A DNA stretch of 64,000 nucleotides from Eledone cirrhosa (taxonomy: Eukaryota; Mollusca; Cephalopoda; Octopoda; Eledonidae), in contig OZ024741.1 in NCBI GenBank assembly GCA_964016885.1, positions 411,570,639 to 411,634,638 on the forward strand, read 5' to 3'. Made by a program: the position numbers and the translations under genes. Shown here piece after piece: positions 1 through 10,806 of the stretch (position 1 is its first letter; each line of letters opens with the position of its first letter). A model generated the notes under the pieces. It worked only from the letters and a program-made list of their open reading frames with translations, was not told where the DNA came from and did not search any database.

Positions 1-666
1 ACCAAAAAACCTCCCTAGAAACTTACCAATAAACCTAACAATAAACCTCCCTAGAAACCTACCAATAAACCTAACAATAAACCTCCCTAGAAACCTACCA
101 ATAAACCTAACAATAAACCTCCCTAGAAACCTACCAATAAACCTACCAATTAACCTACCAATAAACCTACCTAGAAACCTACCAATAAACCTACCAATAA
201 ACCTACCTAGAAACCTACCTAGAAACCTACCAATAAACCTCCCTAAAAACCTACCAATAAACCTAACAATAAACCTCCCTAGAAACCTAACAATAAACCT
301 ACCAATAAACCTCCCTAGAAACCTACCAATAAACCTACCTAGAAACCTACCTAGAAACCTACCAATAAACCTACCAATAAACCTACCTAGAAACCTACCT
401 AGGAACCTACCTAGAAACCTACCAATAAACCTACCAATAAACCTACCAATAAACCTACCTAGGAACCTACCTAGAAATCTACCAATAAACCTACCAATAA
501 ACCTACCTAGGAATCTACCTAGAAATCTACCAATAAACCTACCAATAAACCTACCTAGGAACCTACCTAGAAACCTACCAATAAACCTACCTAGAAACCT
601 ACCAATAAACCTACCTTGGAACCTACCAATAAACCTACCAATAAACCTACCTAGGAACCTACCTAG
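1..666. repeat. 12-bp minisatellite (AAACCTACCAAT / AAACCTACCTAG)
   Basis: About 55 head-to-tail units of 12 bp alternate between the forms AAACCTACCAAT and AAACCTACCTAG, with occasional variants (AACAAT, CCCTAG, GGAACC). The period stays at 12 across the whole block, and it begins at the window edge, so the array probably extends further left. It ends abruptly at about 666 into AT-rich sequence. It lies upstream of the first recognisable exon, so it is either intronic or 5' flanking. No coding potential is seen. Confidence 0.95.
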
Positions 667-914
667 AAAATATTGTTACATAATCGAGTTATGAAACAAA
701 AACTATTCTTAAAACATTTCAAATATCAAAACGTAAAAACTTCATAAATATATTCTCCATTCATGACAATTTCAAAACCGTAACATTTAAACATTATCTG
801 ATGATTAGGTGTCTTGGCTTATACACAGGGTTTTCCCATTCCTCAGACATAAAATCTCGGCGGTGTCGGCTTATATTTGAGATTATATGGTAAATGTTAA
901 ACCATTTGATAAAT
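667..914. other. AT-rich sequence without recognisable feature
   Basis: AT-rich unique-looking sequence between the 12-bp array and the foldback element. Two short related phrases around 808-825 and 860-880 (TGTCTTGGCTTATAC and TGTCGGCTTATAT) suggest a small decayed repeat. No exon with good splice sites was found. Confidence 0.5.
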
Positions 915-1737
915 TTATAGAAAGAAACCTTCACCGATTTCAGTGGAAAATAATTATTTTTCTTCAGTTTTTTTGTGTGTTATAAATTAAATGTACCTCC
1001 TAATATGGTGCAAAGGACTTTTTTCCTGGAAAAGGAAAGAGGAGGGGTGAACCTCGGACTTTTTACCTCCTCTGAGTTTTCTTTACCATTTTTGTTCCTT
1101 GCTATTTTTTTTTTGTGCTATCAACTAATCTTACCACTAATCTTAACATGCTGCAAAGGACTTTTTACCTGGAAAACAGAGTGGGGAGCGAGGACCCTCA
1201 GACCTGCCCCTTTTCTGAGAGTTTTCTTTACCCCCTAACCCTAACTTCAACCATAACCCAAGCACTGGAGGGGGGGGCTTTGCAGCATGTTCAGAGGTTA
1301 GATGGTAGCTTACGGAAAAAAAAAAATATATATCAAGGGAAAAAATATGGTAGGAAAACTTGGGAGAGTGTGTCTGAGGTTCCCTTCTCCCCTTCCATTT
1401 TCCAGGAAAAATTATCCTTTGCAGCATATTAACCCTTTAGCATTTACATTATTGTATACTTACTATTGTATTTTCACAGTAAAGGCTTTATTTTACATAA
1501 TTATCTATCATCATCAATATTAAATCTACGAGATTTTGGTGTCACTTGTTTTGAGAGCAATACCTTAATATAAGTATGAGTAGCCAGTTACGGCTGATTT
1601 GAACAGAAAGAGGTGAGAGAATTCTGGCCGGATATGGCTGGTTTAAATGCTAAAGGGTAAGTTTAATTGGTAACATACGAAAAAAACTGAAGAAAAGTAT
1701 TATTTTCCACTGAAATAGGAGAAGGTTTCCTTCTATA
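915..1737. mobile_element. Long foldback (inverted-repeat) element
   Basis: The left arm (about 915-1160) reads as the reverse complement of the right arm (about 1283-1432 continued by 1658-1737). Matching landmarks include TATAGAAAGAAACC at 916 against GGTTTCCTTCTATA at 1724-1737, the CAGTGGAAAATAAT block, ATGGTGCAAAGG near 1005 against CCTTTGCAGCAT near 1416, and AACATGCTGCAAAG near 1146 against CTTTGCAGCATGTT near 1283. The loop is about 120 bp. The right arm is interrupted by a separate MITE (1433-1657); the arms line up only if that insert is removed. No transposase is encoded. The family is unknown. Confidence 0.8.
1433..1657. mobile_element. piggyBac-like MITE nested in the foldback element
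   Basis: A 225-bp element begins CCCTTTAGCATTT and ends AAATGCTAAAGGG, giving 13-bp terminal inverted repeats. The left flank is TTAA (1429-1432) and the right flank is TAAG, a one-step decay of TTAA. Termini starting CCC and a TTAA target are hallmarks of the piggyBac superfamily, and I recall very similar CCCTTTAGCATTT elements as common in octopus. It has no coding capacity and sits inside the right arm of the foldback at 915-1737, so it inserted later than that element formed. Confidence 0.8.
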
Positions 1738-1950
1738 ATATAATAATAATAATAATGAAATTATTGTGTACAGTGCTCAGGTGCACTACAACTCATCAAA
1801 GGTGCATGTATAGTACATAGAATTATGTAGAAATATCAGGGAAGTGAATAGTGTATGAGTCATGATATACATGTGTGTTTGGAGGGGGAACATTAGGTGT
1901 AGTGTTGGCGAATCTCAGGAAGCATGGAAGTCTTAAAGGGTAACACCAAC
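1738..1950. repeat. Dispersed repeat starting with an (AAT)n tract
   Basis: An (AAT)n microsatellite (about 1738-1755) is followed by a roughly 190-bp block containing GTACAGTGCTCAGGTGCAC and ending near CTCAGGAAGCATGG. I recall this block as a common interspersed sequence in octopus genomes, probably a SINE-type element in reverse with an (AAT)n tail, but this is from memory. No internal promoter boxes were confirmed. Confidence 0.45.
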
Positions 1951-2002
1951 ATTTTCTTGAAAATATATTGTAGGTCTTTATTTTTATTTCTTTTACTTTC
2001 AG

Positions 2003-2194
2003 TTTACTTCTAAGTTATTTTCTGTAGTTGAGAAAAGTGATGAAATGTGTGGTAAAAGCTGTATACCTCAGTTGATGGGTTGGAAACATGTTCTTGGTTC
2101 TGTAGTGAGTGACGCTGAGGTGATCACTTTATCAAACTCAAACCTTTATCCTTTACTCTCAATGATGCCCACAAATTCTTTAGTTATGTCACAA
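2003..2194 (+). CDS. Host gene exon a (residues 1-64 of the visible segment)
   Basis: The acceptor is a classic pyrimidine tract ending CTTTTACTTTCAG at 2002 and the donor is GTAAGG at 2195. The 192-nt exon is exactly 64 codons, phase 0 in and out, and encodes FTSKLFSVVEKSDEMCGK through to TNSLVMSQ. An alternative acceptor at ...CTGTAG (2027) would shorten it by 24 codons and leave the same frame (phase 1 adjusted), so the start edge is slightly uncertain. The frame stays open into the intron by chance. It joins exon b at 7308 without a frame change. Confidence 0.72.
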
Positions 2195-2230
2195 GTAAGG
2201 AATAATGTCTCTTCTTTGACCTCTTTTGTT

Positions 2231-2530
2231 TTACTTATTTATTTATTTATTTATTCTACACTTTCATCATCATCATCATCATCACCACAAGCACCACCAC
2301 TATCACCACCACCACCGCTACCATACCACCACCACCATACCACCACCACTGCCACCATCAGCATCACCATCACCATCACCACCATCACCATCGCCACCAC
2401 CACCATCACCACCATCACCATCACCACCAGCACCACGACCACCACCATCACCACCACCACCATCACCACCATCACCACCATCACCACCAGCACCACCATC
2501 ACCACCAGCACACCCACCAGCACCAGCACT
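2231..2530. repeat. (TTTA)n followed by (ATC/ACC)n trinucleotide repeats
   Basis: A short (TTTA)n run (about 2234-2253) precedes a compound trinucleotide tract, first (ATC)n (about 2264-2283) and then mixed CAC/CAT/CAG to about 2530. Antisense LINE tails elsewhere in this window also start with (ATC)n, so this tract may be the expanded tail of the LINE remnant that follows. The His-, Pro- and Thr-rich open frames across it are repeat artefacts. Confidence 0.9.
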
Positions 2531-2700
2531 CATTCCTCTTACACCCAGTTTCTCCCTCAGTCCATCCATGCTTTCTCATTCTTTCACATTAACATTGCAC
2601 ATCCATCGAAGCATGTTTACCTCATTTCACTCCATCCACCACATTCACTGCCCATATATCACTACCATGTAGCATTACACTACACACAAGTGTCATACAG
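2528..2700 (-). mobile_element. Antisense LINE remnant (C-terminal RT region), founder of the 76-bp satellite
   Basis: This segment aligns by eye with the antisense LINE at about 8331-8519. Shared phrases in the same order are CTCATTCCTCTTA / CTGATTCCTCTTA, TTTCTCCCTCAGT / TTTCTCCCTTAGT, ATGCTTT, CACATCCATCGAAGCATG / CACATCCAACGGAGCATG, TCACTACCATGTA / TCACTGCCATGTA, and GTCATACAG / ATCATACAG. On the minus strand it corresponds to the LYDACIRTAMLHGSETWA region of the LINE protein, but with stops. It leads directly into the tandem array. Confidence 0.8.
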
Positions 2701-5700
2701 TCACCACATGTCCTCTACATTCACTGCCCATATATCACTACCATGTAGCATTACACTACACACAAGTGTCATACAGTCACCTCATGTCCTCTACATTCAC
2801 TGCCCATATATCACTACCATGTAGCATTACACTGCACACAAATGTCATACAGTCACCACATGTCCTCTACATTCACTGCCCATATATCACTACCATGTAT
2901 CATTACACTGCACACAAATGGCATACAGCCACCACATGTCCTCTACATTCACTGCCCATATATCACTACCATGTAGCATTACACTGCACACAAATGGCAT
3001 ACAGCCACCACATGTGCTCTACATTCACTGCCCATATATCACTACCATGTAGCATTACACTACACACGAATGTCATACAGTCACCACATGTCCTCTACAT
3101 TCACTGCCCATATATCACTACCATGTAGCATTACACTACACACACATGTCATACAGCCACCACATGTCCTCTACATTCACTGCCCATATATCACTACCAT
3201 GTAGCATTACACTACACACACATGTCATACAATCACCACATGTCCTCTACATTCACTGCCCATATATCACTACCATGTAGTATTACACTACACGCAAATG
3301 TCATACAGTCACCACAATTCTGCTACATTCACTGCCCATATATCACTACCATGTAGCATTAAACTACACACAAATGTCATACAGTCACCACATGTCCTCT
3401 ACATTCACTGCCCATATATCACTACCATGTAGCATTACACTACACACACATGTCATACAGCCACCACATGTCCTCTACATTCACTGCCCATATATCACTA
3501 CCATGTAGCATTACACTACACACGCATGTCATACAGCCACCACATGTCCTCTACATTCAATGCCCATATATCACTACCATGTAGCATTACACTACACGCA
3601 AATGTCATACAGTCACCACATGTGCTCTACATTCACTGCCCATATCTCACCATGTAGCATTACACTATAAACAAATGTCATAAAGTCACCACATGTCTGC
3701 TACATTCACTGCCCATATATCACTACCATGTAGCATTACACTATACACAAATGTCATACAGTCACCACATGTCCTCTACATTCACTGCCCATATATCTCA
3801 CCATGTAGCATTACACTATAAACAAATGTCATACAGTCACCACATGTCTGCTACATTCACTGCCCATATATCACTACCATGTAGCATTACACTATACACA
3901 AATGTCATACAGTCACCACATGTCCTCTACATTCACTGCCCACAATATCACTACCATGTAGCATTACACTATACACAAATGTCATACAGTCACCACATGT
4001 CTGTTACATTCAGTGCCCACAATATCACTACCATGTAGCATTACACTACACACAAATGTCATACAGCCACCACATGTCCTCTACATCCACTGCCCATATA
4101 TCACTACCATGTAGCATTACACTGCACACAAATGTCATACAGCCACCACATGTCCTCTACATTCACTGCCCATATATCACTACCATGTAGCATTACACTG
4201 CACACAAATGTCATACAGCCACCACATGTCCTCTACATTCACTGCCCATATATCACTACCATGTAGCATTACACTGCACACAAATGTCATACAGTCACCA
4301 CATGTCCTCTACATTCACTGCCCATATAACACTACCATGTACCATTACACTACACACGAATGTCATACAGTCACCACATGTCCTCTACATTCACTGCCCA
4401 TATATCACTACCATGTAGCATTACACTACACACACATGTCATACAGCCACCACATGTCCTCTACATTCACTGCCCATATATCACTACCATGTAGCATTAC
4501 ACTACACACACATGTCATACAGTCACCACATGTCCTCTACATTCACTGCCCATATATCACTACCATGTAGCATTACACTACACACAAATGTCATACAGCC
4601 ACCACATGTCCTCTACATTCACTGCCCATATATCACTACCATGTACCATTACACTACAAATGTCATACAGCCACCACATGTCCTCTACATTCACTGCCCA
4701 TATATCACTACCATGTAGCATTACACTACACACAAATGGCATAGAGCCACCACATGTCCTCTACATTCACTGCCCATATATCACTACCATGTAGCATTAC
4801 ACTACACGCAAATGTCATACAGTCACCACAATTCTGCTACATTCACTGCCCATATATCACTACCATGTAGCATTACACTACACGCAAATGTCATACAGTC
4901 ACCACAATTCTGCTACATTCACTGCCCATATATCACTACCATGTAGCATTACACTACACGCAAATGTCATACAGTCACCACAATTCTGCTACATTCACTG
5001 CCCATATATCACTACCATGTAGCATTACACTACACACAAATGTCATACAGCCACCACATGTCCTCTACATTCACTGCCCATATATCACTACCATGTAGCA
5101 TTACACTACACACAAATGTCATACAGTCACCACATGTCCTCTACATTCACTGCCCATATATCACTACCATGTAGCATTACACTACACACAAATGTCATAC
5201 AGCCACCACATGTCCTCTACATTCACTGCCCATATATCACTACCATGTAGCATTACACTACACACAAATGTCATACGGTCACCACATGTCTGTTACATTC
5301 ACTGCCCATATATCACTACTATGTAGCATTACACTACACACAAATGTCATACAGTCACCACATGTCTGTTACATTCACTGCCCATATCTCACCATGTAGC
5401 ATTACACTGCACACAAATGCCATACAGTCACCACATGTCCTCTACATTCACTGCCCATATATCTCACCATGTAGCATTACACTATAAACAAATGTCATAG
5501 TCACCACATGTCTGCTACATTCACTGCCCATATATCACTACCATGTAGCATTACACTACACACAAATGTCATACAATCACCACATGTCCTCTACATTCAA
5601 TGCCCATATATCACTACCATGTAGCATTACACTACACAAAAATGTCATACAGTCACCACATGTCCTCTAGATTCACTGCCCATATCTCACCATGTAGGAT

Positions 5701-6220
5701 TACACTATACACAAATGTCATACTGTCACCACATGTCCTCTACATTCACTGCCCATATATCTCACCATGTAGCATTACACTATACACAAATGTCATACAG
5801 CCACCACATGTCCTCTACATTCACTGCCCATATTTCACCATGTAGCATTACACTATAAACAAATGTCATACAGCCACCACATGTCCTCTACATTCACTGC
5901 CCATATCTCACCATGTAGCATTACACTGCACAGAAATGTCATACAGTCACCACATGTTCTCTACATTCACTGCCCATATATCACTACAATGTAGCATTAC
6001 ACTACACACACATGTCATACAGCCACCACATGTTCTCTACATTCACTGCCCATATATCACTACCATGTAGCATTACACTACACACAAATGTCATACAATC
6101 ACCACATGTCCTCTACATTCAATGCCCATATTTCACCATGTAGCATTACACTACACACAAATGTCATACAATCACCACATGTCCTCTACATTCACTGCCC
6201 ATATCTCACCATGTAGCATT
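2640..6220. repeat. 76-bp satellite derived from a LINE fragment (about 47 copies)
   Basis: The phrase CATATATCACTACCATGTAG recurs every 76 bp (for example 2653 and 2729), with some units shortened (CATATCTCACCATGTAG) or slightly expanded. Copies differ by a few substitutions (CCTCTACATT or CTGCTACATT, CACACAAATG or CACGCAAATG), and identical variants sit in neighbouring blocks, indicating local re-duplication. The first part of each unit comes from the LINE remnant just upstream. The rest (CACCACATGTCCTCTAC) reuses the CACCACAT found before the first unit. The short Met-Ser-Tyr-Ser-His frames across it are artefacts. It is intronic (intron 1). Confidence 0.95.
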
Positions 6221-6222
6221 TT

Positions 6223-6260
6223 AAAATGGTACTCTCAATTAAATCATGTGATACCATTTT
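6223..6260. other. Short inverted repeat at the end of the 76-bp array
   Basis: AAAATGGTA (6223-6231) is mirrored by TACCATTTT (6252-6260), giving a 9-bp stem with a 20-base loop. It abuts the last, truncated satellite unit. It may be the end of a small decayed DNA transposon; no duplication was seen. Confidence 0.45.
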
Positions 6261-6429
6261 GCTAGTTTAAGAGCAGATGAGGGTGAAGATGTGTAAACTT
6301 GTCTTGTACATCATCTGTCTTTATTTCCCTCTTTCAGTCACTTCTGTGTACCAACACACTTCTTGTCCTCCTTCTCCTCTCTCAATCTTTTCTATATTTC
6401 ATCTGCCTGTCACCCACCTTGTGGACTGT

Positions 6430-6672
6430 CTCTCTGTTGACCACTAGCCACTGGTCTCTCTCCTCTGTTTACCACTGGCTGCTGGTTTCTGTCCTCTGAG
6501 ACATTATATTTCATATGTCTCTCTGTTGACCACTGGCTGCTGGTCTCTCTCCTCTGAGACATTATATTTCATATGTCTCTCTGTTGACCACTGGCCACTG
6601 GTCTCTCTCCTCTGAGACATTATATTTCATATGTCTCTCTGTTGACCACTGGCTGCTGGTCTCTGTCCTCAG
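6430..6672. repeat. 58-bp minisatellite (about 4 copies)
   Basis: GACATTATATTTCATATG recurs at 6500, 6558 and 6616, a 58-bp period. Each unit also contains TCTCTCTGTTGACCACTGG followed by CTGCTGG or CCACTGG. A shorter partial copy precedes at about 6428-6490. It is intronic and noncoding. Confidence 0.9.
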
Positions 6673-7307
6673 GCATTTTTGCCCTTCACTGTCTTTGGCA
6701 GCATTTAGCTGTTTTAACGACTGTTCTAGTGACGAGTTTTCTCATTTATATATGTATTGAAATACACTCTTGCTTCATCTCAATCAGAGGCAACATTGTT
6801 TTTCATTTAATTTTGTAAATGTTTGTCTTACTATATCTGGGGTTACATGGGCCTTGCCAGAAGTATAGGGGCTGGGACATCACATTAGTGGAAATGGATT
6901 AGAGATAGCGTTTGCTTCTTTGACAGGGCGGGCCTCTCTTACTCTGATTTCTGATCAGAGTTTGGGGTACTCCAGGGTCTCAAATAATCACTCCTCGCCC
7001 CCAGCTTATTACATTTTACTAATCTATCTCCAACAAAATTTTATTTTAATTTTCTTTATACATTAAAAAATATAAATACATTACAAAAAAAAAGTACATT
7101 ACTAGAAATCCCATTTGTTATAAAATATAAAATAAATATGCTAGGCTGGGGTCTCAATATGTAAACTAAACAACTAATTCTGGTTTTTAAAAGAAATCAA
7201 TGAAGACAACCTAGAAAAATTACCAATCCCCACCCAGGTGCTTAATCCCTTTTCATGAGAAACATGGTAAGAAAACGGTTCAACTGTTTATATTTCTGTT
7301 ATTTTAG
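6673..7307. other. Intron 1 remainder, no recognisable feature
   Basis: AT-rich intron sequence with one GC-richer block (about 6835-7010, containing GGGTTACATGGGCCTTGCC and GGGGCTGGGACATCAC) that may be an old interspersed repeat. No coding frame or structured element was recognised. It ends in the acceptor of exon b. Confidence 0.4.
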
Positions 7308-7665
7308 AAAGAAACTGAATTAATTCTAAAATCTAAACAAGAACAAGAGCAACAAGAACAAGGAGAACAAGATGGAATCTTCCAGAAATTATGCCAAGAA
7401 GCTATTGCCAGGAACTGCAGCAGATCTAACTTCTGCCAAAGTCAGACATCTCCAAGTTCTTTACATTTAGCATTTGAGGTTGAGTGTTGTCTATCAAGTT
7501 TAGTCTTGAGTAAAAGTTTAATCTCAGACTCAACAGAAGAACATCCAGTCACAGTGTCATATAGTTCAACAAGTTCTTCCTCTTGTCAAGAAGAGCAACA
7601 GAAGGGAGGTAATCAAGAATGGAAACGGTTCCTACAGAGTAAATCTTCTGCTTCAGATGAAGAAG
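7308..7665 (+). CDS. Host gene exon b (residues 65-183)
   Basis: The acceptor is TTCTGTTATTTTAG at 7307 and the donor is GAAG|GTAATT at 7666. The 358-nt exon ends in phase 1. It begins KETELILKSKQEQEQQEQ, a Glu/Gln/Lys-rich stretch with helical or coiled-coil character, continues through a Cys-containing segment, and ends in an acidic stretch (SASDEE) after a Ser-rich patch. The frame is open throughout, and its third-position composition and amino-acid mix look coding, unlike the flanking repeats. Confidence 0.82.
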
Positions 7666-7697
7666 GTAATTTTAGTACAGACATTTGTTTGTGCATG

Positions 7698-9297
7698 TCA
7701 TATCATCATCATCATCATCGTTTAACGTCCATCTTCCACGCTTGCATGGGTTTAGACGGGAATTTTCCCACTTGAGGCAAGATTGGTTGTCTTTCTCGTA
7801 TAGGACTGTCTGGCGGGTTTTCTACGGCTGGATGCCCTTCCTAACACCAACCACGTTTACAGTGTGAACTGGGAGGTTTTTACTGTGTTACCTACACGGC
7901 CACATTACAGCGTGGACTGTGTGTTTTTTTTTTGTCGTGACACCTACACGACCTCATTTATTTCGGACTGGATGTTGTGGTACCAACATAACTTTACATC
8001 GAAAGGGGTGGTGTGGATGGGGTGAGGGTAGTAGGACAGGTGTGTATTTTTGTTAAGAGGTGCCTACTGACTGTAGGTTTCGCTTTGTACTTAGGCAAGG
8101 CGGGTCTTCTGTATTACTGTGTAGCGCCAAAGATCTCGGTCCAGTGACATTGTCTTGGGGAAGTGTAAGTGTGTGAGGTCGGAATTTATCAAGTCATCCC
8201 AGGTTTTTCTGGGTGTGCCTACTCCGTGGCTACCGTCTATTTTTATCGCCCTGCACTTTTTTTATACAGCTGTCGTCTTTCATGTGCATCACGTGACCGT
8301 ACCAACGTAGTCTTCTCTCGAGTAAACAACATCTGATTCCTCTTATTCCTAATTTCTCCCTTAGTTCATTTATGCTTTGCCGTTCACGTATATTACTATT
8401 ACACATCCAACGGAGCATGCAAGCTTCGTTCCTCTCCAGTCTGCGTATATCCTCGGCACACAATGCCCAAGTCTCACTGCCATGTAACATTGCTGTTCGT
8501 ATACAGGCATCATACAGCCTGCCTTTCATTTTTAGAGAGAACCCTTTAGCGGCCAATAGCGGTATAAGCTCTCTGAACTTTTTCCATCCCATTCTGACTC
8601 TAGCTACTGTACTTTCAGAGCACCCGCCACCACTGCTGATTTTGTCACCCAGGTAACGGAAGGTGTCCACTATTTCTATAGAACCATCTGTGCAATGGAA
8701 TGAGTTAGTATTCTGTGGGCACTTACTGCTACTTATTGCACCTGAGCACCGGCCACATATAAAATCTATATTCTTAGTTAGCTTACCTATGATCCCACTA
8801 CATCTTTTATGCACCCATACTAAAAATGGAGTTTCTGCCTACTCCTTTCCTACACACTGAGTATGGCCATTTCCCAGATGGGACCAATGCCCTATTTTCC
8901 TTCCTACAAACTAGAACTTTAGTCTTAGACAGGTTAATTTTAAGGCCTTTTGATTCTAGGCCATGCTTCCATGTTTGGAATTTCTTTTCTAGTTCAGCCA
9001 TTGATTCAGCTATGAGCATTAGATAATCTGCGTATAGGAGTTCCCATGAGCAGCCAGTCTTGAACTCCTCTGTTATAGCCTGAAGGGCAATAATAAATAG
9101 TAGGGGGCTAAGGACGGAGCCCTGATGAACACCAACTTTTATGCTAAACTCTTCACTATATTCGTTGTTAATTCTAACCTTGCTGACTGTTTCTTTATAC
9201 ATGGCTTGTATAGCTCTCACAAGCCATTCATCAACACCTAGTTTTCTAAGAGCCCACCAGATAATGGAGCGGGGTACTCTGTCAAAGGCTTTATATG
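7698..9297 (-). mobile_element. 5'-truncated, decayed LINE in antisense orientation
   Basis: On the minus strand this reads: partial reverse transcriptase (about 9297 to 8830), a cysteine-rich C-terminal region, a 3' UTR (8090 to 7720) and an (ATG)n tail (7719-7702 as ATC on the plus strand). The 5' break falls just before the AFDRVPR motif, leaving out the endonuclease and the early RT blocks, as is typical for target-primed insertion. The 3' UTR contains GGAAGGGCATCCAGCCGTAG, a phrase I recall from abundant cephalopod retroposons. The same 3' UTR recurs at 28241-28521. The clade cannot be fixed without a search. Confidence 0.88.
8091..9297 (-). pseudogene. LINE reverse transcriptase C-terminal fragment, inactivated
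   Basis: The reading starts YKAFDRVPR, followed by ALRKLGVDEWLVRAIQAMY, GVHQGSVLSPLLF, LLYADYLMLIAES and GLKINLSKTKVLVC. The catalytic YADD box is changed to YADY, losing a metal-binding Asp. A frameshift with a small deletion near 8807-8830 breaks the cysteine-rich region (VCRKGVGRNSI, then HKRCSGIIGKL and FICGRC), and another near 8235 separates the final RKTWDDLINSDL segment, which ends at a TAA at 8091. The middle part carries RLYDACIRTAMLHGSETWAL, the region from which the 76-bp satellite was drawn. It cannot be active. Confidence 0.88.
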
Positions 9298-9675
9298 TGG
9301 GTTTAACTCCCATGTACGTCAATACTCATCTTTTTCCATTTCTCCGAGGGTTCTTAACCCCACTATCAGGCTAAATAATTTTCTTTAATTTCTTTAGTCA
9401 AAATACAACGAAAGCTTACATTTATAATTTAAAACCTGCTCGCTGTTTCGAAAATACATAAACGGAGAAAGCTATTAGCGATACTCCAACCAATATCCAA
9501 GTCACTCAACAAACATAAGGAAATACCGGAGTATATTCCCAATTAAACATTTGGGGTGCTAACTATATTGTGTGAATAATTGGTTGTATTATTTTATATG
9601 AGATATATTAAAATCTCATTCCCCATACGATCGTTTCATTATAAGATTTCTACATGGAGGATGAAATTTTACCAA

Positions 9676-9678
<3 letters not shown>
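9298..9678. other. Intron sequence between LINE and PLE, nothing recognised
   Basis: AT-rich intronic sequence with no ORF, repeat or splice-bounded exon that I could support. It separates the truncated 5' end of the antisense LINE from the TA microsatellite bordering the PLE. Confidence 0.4.
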
Positions 9679-9707
<29 letters not shown>

Positions 9708-9709
9708 AC
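9679..9709. repeat. (TA)n microsatellite at the 3' side of the PLE
   Basis: About 15 TA units directly border the first PLE. A second, longer (TA)n run flanks its other end (12980-13071), so the element sits within or created TA-rich borders. Confidence 0.95.
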
Positions 9710-10234
9710 GAAGGAATTGTGGTAAGGAACCAGATAGACCACAACGCACCAAATTACTCAATACTTAGTGTAGTAGAGTGGGTAATAGGAACAAGTATGA
9801 CCCCGAAGGCAGAGCTCAAGCCGTTTCGACGGCTATTTCTAGACTAAGTAAGAATTTTTAGCCTGGTAAATAAATAGCCAAACTTATCAAGGGGTACTTC
9901 CTTATATGGGAAGAGAGTAATTGTCAAGAGGATTGGTTAAAATTTGTTATAAAGACAAATAAATCTACCATGGCATTTGGTGGGAGGGAGGAGTGGCTGA
10001 ACTTGCCGGTAGAACAAAGAGGGAGTGAAGAAAGTCAGGCAGGCATTGAAAGTGAAATCTATACAGCAGATTCTAAGGATAGTGTATAAAAAGTCGAAAA
10101 ATTGTACTGGAGAAAAGGAGGAGGGGAGTTGAAAGAATAGGTAAGTCGAAAGGGAGTAAAATAAAAATTAAAATAAAAAAATAATAAATATATAAAAAAA
10201 GTTTTGATAGTGAGAAATGAATAAAAAAAAACAG

Positions 10235-10590
10235 TAGAGTCTAGAAACAACTGCTATAATTAGTAGGTATTGCTAAGCTATAGAAAAGTTTAATAGGTAG
10301 AGGATGGGAAAATACTAAATAAGAGATTGTAGTTGGTAGTGAAAAAATTTAAAGCAGGCTTTACAGGGGGTCTAACACAGCTGCTATACATAGTTAGTAA
10401 AGCGTAATCAGCCAATGCTATCTTACAATTACAGGTTAATAAGTTGAGAAAAAAATAATACTAAATAAGAAATTTAGAAATTGTAGAATTGGAGTAGTAA
10501 CAAAAAAGAAGAAATTACAGGGGTCTAACACATCTGCTTAAAATAAGGCGTAATCGGCCAATTCTATCTTTAAATTACGGGGGTGGGGTA
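10235..10590. repeat. Three degenerate about 140-bp tandem copies in the PLE 1 noncoding end
   Basis: The phrases TCTAGAAACAACTGCTATA (10238), TCTAACACAGCTGCTATAC (10369) and TCTAACACATCTGCTTAAA (about 10515) head successive blocks that also share GTAATCAGCCAAT / GTAATCGGCCAAT. Spacing is about 130-145 bp. They lie 3' of the endonuclease reading, in the noncoding end of the element. Confidence 0.6.
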
Positions 10591-10806
10591 CTGAGGCTAC
10601 AGAGGACCGATGGGCTGCATCGGGGTAGGCGAAAGGTGAAAAACAGACGAGGAAGAAGATCGGGGGTAGAAGGAAGTGATAGGATGGGATGGGGGGAAGA
10701 AGGAAACGTAGAGGAAAAGAAAAAAGGTACATCTACCTATGTAAGCAGGGGTTTCCCCTTACAAAATCGGCAAGTGTGTGTGTGTGGGGGGGGTATCAGC
10801 CCTTGT

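Noticed and set aside
1..1250. CCTAA-like units at 1-666 and CCCTAACCCTAACT at about 1232 as telomere remnants
   Set aside because: The 12-bp unit is AAACCTACCAAT/TAG, not CCCTAA, and the second is just two units inside the foldback loop.
2226..2672. His/Pro/Ser-rich ORFs
   Set aside because: Produced by (ATC/ACC)n repeats; multiple frames and both strands are open.
6299..6499. Extra exon between exons a and b after the CTTTCAG at about 6336
   Set aside because: No convincing donor in frame, the sequence runs into the 58-bp repeat, and exons a and b already join in phase.
9710..9860. Hammerhead motif in PLE 1
   Set aside because: The end has GTCGAAACGGC and a strong GCCGT-TTCG-ACGGC hairpin, but no CTGANGA block in the right position was found on either strand.
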